Assembly (NCBI GenBank): GCA_045616485.1
Contig: JAZLGU010000064.1
Span: 1 to 19,992 of the forward strand
Reading direction: 5' to 3'
Length of the DNA: 19,992 bases
Source: RGIG3528 sp045616485
GTDB taxonomy: Bacteria; Bacillota; Clostridia; Lachnospirales; Lachnospiraceae
Shown here: positions 14,120 through 19,992 of the stretch, in pieces
Layout of the letters: every line of letters begins with the position of its first letter
How positions within the stretch are numbered: position 1 is the first letter of the stretch
Made by a program: the position numbers and the translations under genes
Notes under the pieces: model-generated
What the model saw: the letters and a program-made list of their open reading frames with translations, nothing else
What the model was told of the DNA's origin: nothing
The model's database searches: none

Positions 14120-14148
14120 TTGACATTTTTTTATCTTAGGAGTATAAT
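14120..14148 (+). promoter_or_regulatory. Strong sigma-A promoter of the fak-plsY operon
   Basis: Perfect TTGACA (14120-14125), 17-bp spacer, perfect TATAAT (14143-14148). This is the best match to consensus in the window. It gives a leader of about 55 bases. No FapR-like inverted operator was recognised around it. Confidence 0.9.
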
Positions 14149-14208
14149 GCTTTTTCGTGGGAGCTGATTTTGTGTCAGCAAATATGAGAGTAATAAGGAG
14201 CAAATAAA

Positions 14209-15096
14209 ATGAGACCAGTAAAGATTATGACAGACTCATGTTCAGATCTGCCAAAGGAGTTACGTGACAAGTACGACATTGATTATTGCAAGATGAACAC
14301 ATCTTATGAGGGTAAAGAGACCCCGGCCAGCCTTGACTGGGAGTATTACACACCCCAGGAGCTTTATGGAATTATGCGAGAGGGGAATCGCGTTTTTACC
14401 ACTCAGGTGCCTGAGACCGAATTTACCGCTAAATTTACAGAATATCTGGAAAAAGGTTTTGATATAGTTTATATAGCTTGCTGCAGCAGACAGTCCGGTT
14501 CTGTTAATACCGGCGCTATGGTAGGCCAGAAGCTTATGGAAAAGTACGAAGGCAGTGTAGTGTATGCTATTGATTCACTGAATGCTTGTATAGGCGAAGG
14601 AATGCTGGCTATTCGTGCTGCTGAGTATAGAGACCAGGGGCTGGATGCTACTCAGATAAAGGATAAGCTTACTTTAGATCTTAAGACTGTAAATGAGTAT
14701 GTTACAGTACATTCTCTGGATGCTCTTAAGAGAGCTGGCCGTGTTAAGGCTTCATCTGCATTTTTCGGTAATCTTTTAGGTGTTAAGCCTATCCTTATCG
14801 CAGACAAGGCAGGCAACCAGGCTGCCATGAAGAAGGTTAAGGGAAGAAAAGCTTCCATGCAGGAAATTGTAAATCTTCTTAAAGAGACCATCATTGAGCC
14901 TGAAAAGCAGACTGTATATGTGCTTCATGCTGACTGTCTCGAAGAGGCAAAGGAGCTTGAGCAGATGGTAAAGGAAGCTATTCCTAGTGTTAAGGATACA
15001 TATATATCCTATATTGGACCGATCATCGGTGCATCTATAGGACCTGACGCTATAGGCGTTTGGGCATTTGGTCAGGAGGTTACCTTCGAGGGTTAG
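14209..15096 (+). CDS. fakB: DegV family fatty-acid-binding protein (FakB)
   Basis: 295 residues, a full-length DegV protein. Hallmarks are KIMTDSCSDLP at 5-15, FTTQVPETEF near 64-73, ACCSRQSGSVNTG near 95-107 (carboxylate-binding region), DSLNACIGEGM near 123-133 and HSLDALKRAGRVKASSAFFG near 168-187. FakB holds a free fatty acid in a buried tunnel and presents the carboxylate to FakA for phosphorylation. The role is supported by context: FakA begins eight bases downstream and PlsY follows. The start has AAGGAG eight bases upstream. Chain preference (saturated or unsaturated) cannot be read here. Confidence 0.92.
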   Translation: MRPVKIMTDSCSDLPKELRDKYDIDYCKMNTSYEGKETPASLDWEYYTPQELYGIMREGNRVFTTQVPETEFTAKFTEYLEKGFDIVYIACCSRQSGSVNTGAMVGQKLMEKYEGSVVYAIDSLNACIGEGMLAIRAAEYRDQGLDATQIKDKLTLDLKTVNEYVTVHSLDALKRAGRVKASSAFFGNLLGVKPILIADKAGNQAAMKKVKGRKASMQEIVNLLKETIIEPEKQTVYVLHADCLEEAKELEQMVKEAIPSVKDTYISYIGPIIGASIGPDAIGVWAFGQEVTFEG

Positions 15097-15103
15097 TTGA
15101 GAA

Positions 15104-16753
15104 ATGAGTACATTTTCACTTAGCGGTGCGGAGTATTACCAGCTTATCTGTTCCGGAGCTGCCATGCTTCGTGCCAATGCAAATGAAGTAAATGATTTGA
15201 ATGTTTTCCCGATCCCTGACGGGGATACCGGTGAAAATATGTGTATGACCATGCAGGGCGGCGTAAATGCCGGCGAGATGCAGGGAAAAAGTCTGGGAGA
15301 GGCTGCTGATAGCATAGCTACCGGCATGCTTTTGTCTGCCAGAGGCAATTCCGGGGTTATTCTTTCACAGTTTTTCGCAGGTATCGGCAAGGGATTTGCA
15401 GGCATAGAGACAGCCACTGCACTTCAGACAGCAGAGGCTTTTCAGGCAGGTGTTAAAAGAGCCTATGATTCTGTAATTAAGCCTACTGAGGGTACCATAC
15501 TTACGGTAGCCCGTGAAGGAGTGGAAGTCGCTTCAGCAGCCATAAAGGAAGACAGCTCACTGGAGGAGTTCTTTTCTGCTATGCTTACAGAGATGAGGGC
15601 TTCTCTTCAGCGCACCCCTGATTTGCTGCCTGTACTTAAAGAGGCAGGAGTGATAGATTCAGGCGGAGCAGGGCTTATATATGTTATAGAAGGCATGCTG
15701 AAAAAGCTGAGAGGCGAGCAGATAGCAGAGAGTAGTGTAGCTGCACCTGCTGTTAAGGCAGTAGATCTTTCCGGATTTACAGAAGATTCTGTTATGGAGT
15801 TCGGATACTGCACAGAGTTCCTTCTTCAGCTGCAAAACAGCAAGATTAATATTTCGGAATTTACTTTGAATCCTATTCTCACCTTCCTTCAGAGTATCGG
15901 TGATTCCATTGTGGCTTTTCAGACTGGCAGCATTGTAAAGGTGCATGTTCATACGCTGACACCTGGTGTTGTACTTAATGAGATGCAGAAGTATGGCGAA
16001 TTCCTGACTTTAAAGGTGGAAAACATGACTCTGCAGCATAATGAGTCTGTTTTTGCCGAGCCTGAGGCGAAGAAGACTGAGAAAAAGCATGTTCCATTTG
16101 CTACCATAGCTGTAGCAGAGGGACAGGGTATTAAAGAGACATTTTTGTCATTGGGAGCTGATTTCGTTATTGACGGAGGTCAGGGGAAAAATCCTTCATC
16201 AGAGGATTTTCTCCAGGCATTTGAGGAAGTAAACGCTGACTGCATATTTGTGTTGCCCAATAACAGCAATATTGTCATGGCTGCTCAGCTGGCCGGTAAT
16301 ATGTGTAAAAATGCCAAGGTGCATGTTATTCCTACCAAGAGCGTTGGTGATGGATATGCTGTGCTTTCCATGCTTTCATATGACTCCGGCAATGAAGAAG
16401 AGATTAAAGCTGATATGATGATGGCTATGGAGGGAGTTATTACCGGACAGGTTACAAAGTCTGTTCGTGATGCAGTCATTGATTCCGTAGACATCAAGTC
16501 AGGGGATTATATTGGATTTGCGGGAAAGCAGATGCTTTCTTCATGCCCTGATAAGCTGGAAGCTGCTTTTCGCATGCTGGAAAAATTGGATGCTGCAGAT
16601 CATGAGATTATGATTGTGATTTATGGCAAAGACGCAGAGCCACAGGAAAAGGAAGGCTTTAGAAAGCATATATCAAGTGTATACAAGCGTATGGAGCTTT
16701 ATGAGATAGAAGGCGGTCAGGCTGTGTATGATTTTGAGATAATTCTGGAGTAA
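15104..16753 (+). CDS. fakA: Fatty acid kinase catalytic subunit (FakA, DAK2/YloV family)
   Basis: 549 residues, the usual FakA size. The N-terminal DAK2 kinase domain has NDLNVFPIPDGDTGENM (D39 and D41 as Mg-ATP ligands) and SARGNSGVILSQFFAGIGKG near 80-100. A central domain contains EFGYCTEFLLQL and the metal/histidine segment VHVHTLTPG near 285-293. The C-terminal DegV-like domain (about 330-549) has VLPNNSNIVMAAQ and PTKSVGDGYAVLSML. The enzyme phosphorylates FakB-bound fatty acid to acyl phosphate. The gene is separated from fakB by seven bases with only a weak ribosome site (TTGAGAA), consistent with translational coupling. PlsY lies directly downstream. Confidence 0.93.
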   Translation: MSTFSLSGAEYYQLICSGAAMLRANANEVNDLNVFPIPDGDTGENMCMTMQGGVNAGEMQGKSLGEAADSIATGMLLSARGNSGVILSQFFAGIGKGFAGIETATALQTAEAFQAGVKRAYDSVIKPTEGTILTVAREGVEVASAAIKEDSSLEEFFSAMLTEMRASLQRTPDLLPVLKEAGVIDSGGAGLIYVIEGMLKKLRGEQIAESSVAAPAVKAVDLSGFTEDSVMEFGYCTEFLLQLQNSKINISEFTLNPILTFLQSIGDSIVAFQTGSIVKVHVHTLTPGVVLNEMQKYGEFLTLKVENMTLQHNESVFAEPEAKKTEKKHVPFATIAVAEGQGIKETFLSLGADFVIDGGQGKNPSSEDFLQAFEEVNADCIFVLPNNSNIVMAAQLAGNMCKNAKVHVIPTKSVGDGYAVLSMLSYDSGNEEEIKADMMMAMEGVITGQVTKSVRDAVIDSVDIKSGDYIGFAGKQMLSSCPDKLEAAFRMLEKLDAADHEIMIVIYGKDAEPQEKEGFRKHISSVYKRMELYEIEGGQAVYDFEIILE

Positions 16754-16765
16754 AAGAGGAGAATG

Positions 16766-17428
16766 ATGGGTACATTGGAGCTGACTTTACTTATTTTACT
16801 TTTTGTAGGCGCAGGTGTTACGGCCTATCTGCTGGCAGGGGTGAATCCTGCTATAGTTCTAGCCAGAGTCATATATCATCAGGATATACGAAAGCAAGGC
16901 AGCGGTAATCCGGGCTTTACCAATTTTAAGCGTGTTTATGGCATGAAATGGGCATGGCTGGTAATGGTGCTGGATCTGGGTAAGTGTGCCCTGATACTGG
17001 CTGTATGGCAGGCTTTCTTCATGGCTTATGCAGATTACTATAATGTCTCTTATGACCTGAGACTTATCGGCGTTACATATACTACTCTTATGGCATCTAT
17101 TGGCCATGACTGGCCTGTATGGTATGGATTTAAAGGCGGCAAGGCCTTTTTGGTAAATATGGCTGCTGTTTGGTTCTTCGACTGGAGAGCCGGACTTGTA
17201 GCTTTTGTGCTGCTTTGCTTATTCCTTTTTACGCTGCATTACATGTCCCTGGCTACCATGATAGCGATTACCGGGGCAGCGGTTGTCCTTATCATTATTG
17301 GTGCAGAGCCCATAGCTATTGTCTTTGCTTTTGCTTCAGCTCTTCTTATGATCTGGAGACATAAGGAAAATATCGGACGACTGATACACGGTAACGAAAA
17401 GAAGTTTTATTTTAAATCAAAAAAGTGA
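16766..17428 (+). CDS. plsY: Glycerol-3-phosphate acyltransferase PlsY, divergent
   Basis: 220 residues with about five to six membrane helices. Two PlsY signatures are visible: motif 1, GSGNPGFTNFKRVYG near 46-60 (usually SGN-x-GATN), and motif 2/3, GHDWPVWYGFKGGKAF near 113-128 (usually GH-x-FP...FKGGKGVAT). PlsY moves the acyl group from acyl phosphate to glycerol-3-phosphate, making lysophosphatidate at the membrane. The A-to-F and GV-to-AF replacements mark a divergent subgroup. The stop lies just before a palindrome and a strong terminator. I prefer ATG 16766 over 16763 because the GGAG site (16758-16761) is too close to the first ATG; the difference is one residue. It completes the fakB-fakA-plsY operon. 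Confidence 0.88.
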   Translation: MGTLELTLLILLFVGAGVTAYLLAGVNPAIVLARVIYHQDIRKQGSGNPGFTNFKRVYGMKWAWLVMVLDLGKCALILAVWQAFFMAYADYYNVSYDLRLIGVTYTTLMASIGHDWPVWYGFKGGKAFLVNMAAVWFFDWRAGLVAFVLLCLFLFTLHYMSLATMIAITGAAVVLIIIGAEPIAIVFAFASALLMIWRHKENIGRLIHGNEKKFYFKSKK

Positions 17429-17433
17429 TACAT

Positions 17434-17450
17434 TGTCGACTTTGTCGACA
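17434..17450. repeat. TGTCGAC-TTT-GTCGACA palindrome, copy 2
   Basis: Same arms and spacer as 12211-12227. Located five bases after the plsY stop and about 33 bases before the terminator stem. Followed by CGATAAAAGGAGCTGTAAAA, which resembles the sequence just after the HD gene at 19680. Confidence 0.85.
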
Positions 17451-17482
17451 CGATAAAAGGAGCTGTAAAAAAACAGCCTAAT

Positions 17483-17526
17483 AAAAATCGATAATCAACG
17501 CATTTGGTGTTGATTATCGATTTTTT
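17483..17526 (+). terminator. Terminator of the fak-plsY operon
   Basis: Perfect 17-bp stem (17483-17499 with 17509-17525) around a 9-nt loop. The core ATCGATAATCAAC pairs with GTTGATTATCGAT, flanked by A and T runs, so it can act on both strands. It also separates the operon from the IS remnant to the right. A shadow frame on the minus strand here (17643-17407) is not credible as a gene. Confidence 0.88.
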
Positions 17527-17646
17527 ATTCTTTGCTATTAATTGTGTCATAAAAAAGTTGTTTTTCTTCACTAGCGCGTATTTTTGCGTACACAAACAAA
17601 CCTCATAGTTGAGGCTTATATTTTTGAGGCTGTTTTGCTGCATCAG

Positions 17647-18023
17647 TTATGCTACCAGGGCTATTCGATTCCTTTTATTGTAGTATTTGTAAAGGTTAAA
17701 ACCGCATGAAATCAACGTAAGTTCAAGAATTACACCTTTTATGCCTCTCCTGAACAGTCGTTTGTACGAACGGTCCCATTTAATTATTCCAAAAGTTCCT
17801 TCGGATTGGATACTTCTGTTCATACAAAGGAGCGGGCGTGGATAATTTCTTCGGTTCTTCCATATTTGTTACCTCAAATGTGTTGATTATGATTAAATAT
17901 AAACTTTCTGTTGCCCATGTAGTCACGTTTCACTCTCATAAATGTTGCATCGTGGTCGGTTTTTGCATAGCTGCTTTTTAGGTTTTTTTTTACAACCCCT
18001 TTTTTGCGATTAGTAAGTAAGAG
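17647..18023 (-). pseudogene. Decayed IS1182-family transposase
   Basis: Two fragments on the minus strand in different frames. The upstream part (about 18023-17900) encodes RKKGVVKKNLKSS then YAKTDHDATFMRVKRDYMGN, matching the IS1182 block around the DDE-type catalytic region (TDHDATFM). The downstream part (about 17830-17647) encodes NRSIQSEGTFGIIKWDRSYK and continues to ISCGFNLYKYYNKRNRIALVA, the usual C-terminal end, closing with TAA at 17649-17647. The frame differs between them, and the middle and the whole N-terminal half are missing. It therefore cannot encode an active enzyme. No terminal inverted repeats could be assigned with confidence. Confidence 0.85.
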
Positions 18024-18047
18024 TCAGGGGAATCTAATAATTCCACC

Positions 18048-18077
18048 TTGCTTTTACTGCTGCAATTAGTGTATAAT
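18048..18077 (+). promoter_or_regulatory. Promoter of the HD-domain gene
   Basis: TTGCTT (18048-18053), 18-bp spacer, perfect TATAAT (18072-18077). It lies just beyond the transposase remnant. It gives a leader of about 40 bases that contains GAGGGAG. Confidence 0.65.
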
Positions 18078-18123
18078 CAACTGCGTTGCGTTATAAATTT
18101 AAAGTGAGGGAGCGTATTTACAA

Positions 18124-19680
18124 ATGGAACACAGAAAGATTAACGAAAATGTGGTTATGCAGTTTTATCTGGATCAGTTGGCAGAAGATAAGATTATTTT
18201 TCTGCAGAATAAGCCGGCTCAGAAGGAGAGAATAGAGGGGCATATCAAGAGATTGATGAATGAGACTACGATGAATCGTAAGATTCAGGTGGCAGTGAAC
18301 CTATGGAAAGAGCTGTTCGATGCTTCTATGTCTTACCTTAATCCAAATAAAAGCGGCTACGATAAGATTTTGAGCTACTTTGATTCCTATGTGGAATTTG
18401 AGGAATTGATATTCGCCTCCGACTCTTTTTACAGAGATCATACTTTACATTGCCTTTGGGTATATTTTCTCGGGGAATACATCAGACGAAAGGAAGAGTT
18501 CGCCCAGCTTTTTGAGAGCTTCAGCGGGATGATTAAAAGCCTCGATACTTACGGAGCTCTGTTTGAATACTCAGGCACCACTGATACCAGCCAGTGTAAG
18601 GATTTGACCAATGGTATTGCATGTATGAAGAAGGTGTTGGAGCAGGATGAAGCATCAAGATGTATTACTGCTTTATGCCACGATTTGGGCTATCCTATCA
18701 AGAAAATTGAAAAGATTAATAAGAGTATTTCCAAAGTATTACCTGCGTTTGCTATCAGTAACAGCCGGGGCTTCAATTTCGAATATAATAATATACAGCA
18801 GGAATATATTAAAGGATTCATTGATTTTATTTCCAGAAATTTCAGCGGCAGTCTGGACTGGAAGCTGGAGGATGAAGATTCTACTCTTACTGAAGATGAT
18901 ATGCTTAATATTTTCATATTCAAGAATAACAGCATAGTGGGACTGAATATGGAAAATCTTCAGAAAATGGACAGGAATGAGATGGCCAAAGCCATGCATT
19001 ACTTTGAATTTAAGGCGCTCTTTCTTCCTGACTCAGGCTTTTATCTTAAATATTTCAATGATTTTGAGCAGTACGAGCATGGAATTATGAGTTCATTCCT
19101 GCTTTTTAAGAACCTGGATGCATTTACCAATATTTCATTCGATACTGTGAATAATGAGCTGGAGACTACAGATATAGTTCGTACATCCAGGATGCTGACC
19201 AATTGCTATATTCTGAGTGCTATAGCGGCTCATACCAATAGTTCCTATAAAATAGCAGCTATTGATTTCCAGTCCTTCCTTACCTTTGTGGACGAGCTGG
19301 AGGAATTCTCACGTATTTCACGTGCCAGTCAGAATCGTGAATATGTGGAAGAATTCTGTGACACTACTATCTATATGGAAGATGAGTGGTTTAATGTTAT
19401 CTTCGAGTTTAACAATGAAAATTTGGATAATCTTGATCCTGAGAAAGCATTTAAGGGGAGATGTAAGAGATTCCTTTCATTGTTTGCTATTCAAGGATTG
19501 GATCCAAAGCTGAAAATTCGACTTCAGTGTGTAGGAAAGTTATCTACAAATCAAAACACCTACACTCTGGAAATTGCAAGAAAGCATGCAGATATCCTTA
19601 TTAACGGGCAGTCGGTAGATATCCCTGCTTATCTTAAATCCAATCAGTTCTATACAAAAGAAGAATATGCAAGACTGTAA
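18124..19680 (+). CDS. HD-superfamily protein of uncharacterised type
   Basis: 518 residues, soluble. Histidines and aspartates are placed as in HD-type metal phosphohydrolases: Y-R-D105-H106-T-L-H109 followed by CLWVYFLGEY, the H186-D187 doublet in ALCHDLGYPIKK, H319 in YEHGIMSSFLLFKN and H370 in AIAAHTNSS. The N-terminal 95 residues are helical; the C-terminal approximately 90 residues (RLQCVGKLSTNQNTYTLEIA onward) may form a separate small beta domain. HD enzymes of this spacing hydrolyse nucleotides or phosphoesters; the substrate is unknown. GAGGGAG lies 11 bases before the ATG, a longer spacing than its neighbours have. It stands alone between an IS remnant and a cluster of structured repeats, with its own promoter. 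Housekeeping or defence roles are both open. Confidence 0.75.
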   Translation: MEHRKINENVVMQFYLDQLAEDKIIFLQNKPAQKERIEGHIKRLMNETTMNRKIQVAVNLWKELFDASMSYLNPNKSGYDKILSYFDSYVEFEELIFASDSFYRDHTLHCLWVYFLGEYIRRKEEFAQLFESFSGMIKSLDTYGALFEYSGTTDTSQCKDLTNGIACMKKVLEQDEASRCITALCHDLGYPIKKIEKINKSISKVLPAFAISNSRGFNFEYNNIQQEYIKGFIDFISRNFSGSLDWKLEDEDSTLTEDDMLNIFIFKNNSIVGLNMENLQKMDRNEMAKAMHYFEFKALFLPDSGFYLKYFNDFEQYEHGIMSSFLLFKNLDAFTNISFDTVNNELETTDIVRTSRMLTNCYILSAIAAHTNSSYKIAAIDFQSFLTFVDELEEFSRISRASQNREYVEEFCDTTIYMEDEWFNVIFEFNNENLDNLDPEKAFKGRCKRFLSLFAIQGLDPKLKIRLQCVGKLSTNQNTYTLEIARKHADILINGQSVDIPAYLKSNQFYTKEEYARL

Positions 19681-19705
19681 TAAAAGGTGCTGTAAAAAAC
19701 TCCCC

Positions 19706-19738
19706 TAAAAAAGCAGCTATGGGCGCGAGCCCATAGCT
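19706..19738 (-). terminator. Minus-strand terminator of structured repeat copy 2
   Basis: Perfect 10-bp stem AGCTATGGGC/GCCCATAGCT (19715-19724 and 19729-19738) with loop GCGA. On the minus strand it runs into six T (19712-19707), interrupted by GC. On the plus strand no T-run follows, so it is not a good terminator for the HD gene. The motif TTTGTCTACAGTCTG (19754-19740) precedes it, as at 127-141. Confidence 0.75.
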
Positions 19739-19754
19739 TCAGACTGTAGACAAA

Positions 19755-19842
19755 GGGGCGCTATTCCCCGGTGGGGAGTGCTTAGCGCGGACCGAAGCGG
19801 CAGCGGAGACCGTGAACCCTGTTCGAGGGCATCAGCTGCCGC
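19755..19842 (-). other. Structured repeat element, copy 2 (candidate non-coding RNA or BIME-like repeat)
   Basis: Read on the minus strand. An outer 8-bp stem GCGGCAGC/GCTGCCGC (19842-19835/19804-19797) encloses GATG, a short CCCT/AGGG hairpin and TTCACGGTCTC. Then come CGGTC and a nested hairpin, GCGCTA/TAGCGC outside and CCCC-ACC-GGGG inside, followed by CCCCTTT. From GGTC to CCCTTT-x-TC, 34 of 45 bases match copy 1 at 12.1 kb, and most differences fall in the inner stem while pairing is kept. It is gene-free. Confidence 0.7.
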
Positions 19843-19850
19843 ATTCATAA

Positions 19851-19879
19851 AAAAGAGGGTAATCGTTAGATTACCCTTT
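19851..19879 (-). terminator. Hairpin with T-run, minus strand
   Basis: GGGTAATC/GATTACCC (19857-19864 and 19869-19876), loop of four. On the minus strand it is followed by CTCTTTTTTAT, a typical terminator; on the plus strand only by TTTAG. It lies between structured repeat copy 2 and the TGTCGAC palindrome. Confidence 0.75.
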
Positions 19880-19883
19880 AGCG

Positions 19884-19900
19884 TGTCGACAAAGTCGACA
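19884..19900. repeat. TGTCGAC-AAA-GTCGACA palindrome, copy 3
   Basis: Same arms as copies 1 and 2 with the spacer in the opposite orientation; the flanking GCGTG is shared with copy 1. Confidence 0.85.
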
Positions 19901-19903
19901 CTT

Positions 19904-19933
19904 CAGAGCAGATGGCGAACGCCATCTGCTCTG
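19904..19933. repeat. Perfect hairpin CAGAGCAGATGGCG / CGCCATCTGCTCTG
   Basis: 14-bp perfect stem (19904-19917 and 19920-19933). The AGCAGATG start also occurs in the apical stem of structured repeat copy 1 (AGCAGATGCC at 12171). No T-run follows in a useful position. Confidence 0.8.
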
Positions 19934-19940
19934 TTCTTGT

Positions 19941-19992
19941 TTTTAAGGAATAAATGGCGAAAATTGGAGGCCCCTACACCCCATTTTTCGCC
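19941..19992. repeat. Long hairpin repeat, right copy (truncated by window end)
   Basis: Identical over 52 bases to positions 1-52. The right arm of the hairpin is cut at the window edge, and joining base 19992 to base 53 would complete it. Confidence 0.9.

Noticed and set aside
17407..17643. 78-codon minus-strand frame after plsY
   Set aside because: Built from the terminator stem and the TGTCGAC palindrome; no ribosome site; probably flank of the dead IS element.
1..19992. Whole window as a circular plasmid or phage
   Set aside because: No replication, partition, mobilisation or virion genes; the genes are chromosomal housekeeping types. The matching ends are better explained as a repeat, although circularity was not tested.

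Overview
The window looks like chromosomal DNA from a gut or rumen Firmicute, most likely a Lachnospiraceae relative of Butyrivibrio. The reasons are strong GGAGG-type ribosome sites, sigma-A promoters with 17-bp spacers and TGn extended -10 boxes, a cytoplasmic cellobiose phosphorylase, a BspA-type leucine-rich lipoprotein, and FakB/FakA/PlsY lipid genes. This assignment comes from family recognition only; no search was run.

Layout. 1-377 is non-coding: a long hairpin repeat, a terminator and a REP-like repeat cluster. 377-1055 (minus) holds a small membrane protein and tRNA-Gln(CTG). From a divergent A-tract region, 1155-4368 (plus) carries a MATE exporter, an AlaX-type alanyl-tRNA editing protein and a HAD phosphatase. 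A separate promoter then serves a lipoprotein cyclophilin and a small unknown gene (to 5350), which meets a histidine phosphatase on the minus strand (5347-5949). A regulatory region (5950-6210) with two face-to-face promoters and two LacI-like half-palindromes precedes cellobiose phosphorylase (6211-8649). It is followed by a tocopherol-cyclase-like protein, a PHP-domain protein and a membrane-anchored alpha/beta hydrolase (8713-11830).

After tRNA-Leu(AAG) and its terminator comes a gene-free stretch with a structured repeat (12022-12374), then an LRR lipoprotein and a convergent coiled-coil protein sharing one terminator. 14209-17428 is a compact fakB-fakA-plsY operon: fatty-acid binding, phosphorylation of the bound acid, and transfer of acyl groups to glycerol-3-phosphate. 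17429-18123 contains a terminator and a decayed IS1182-family transposase. The last gene (18124-19680) is an unusual HD-superfamily protein. 19681-19992 is packed with hairpins related to those at 12.1 kb and ends in an exact copy of the first 52 bases.

The most novel signal is a family of non-coding structured repeats. Copies at 12074-12202 (plus) and 19755-19842 (minus) keep the same sequence frame but swap base pairs in the inner stem. Three TGTCGAC/GTCGACA palindromes lie in the same intergenic stretches or near them.
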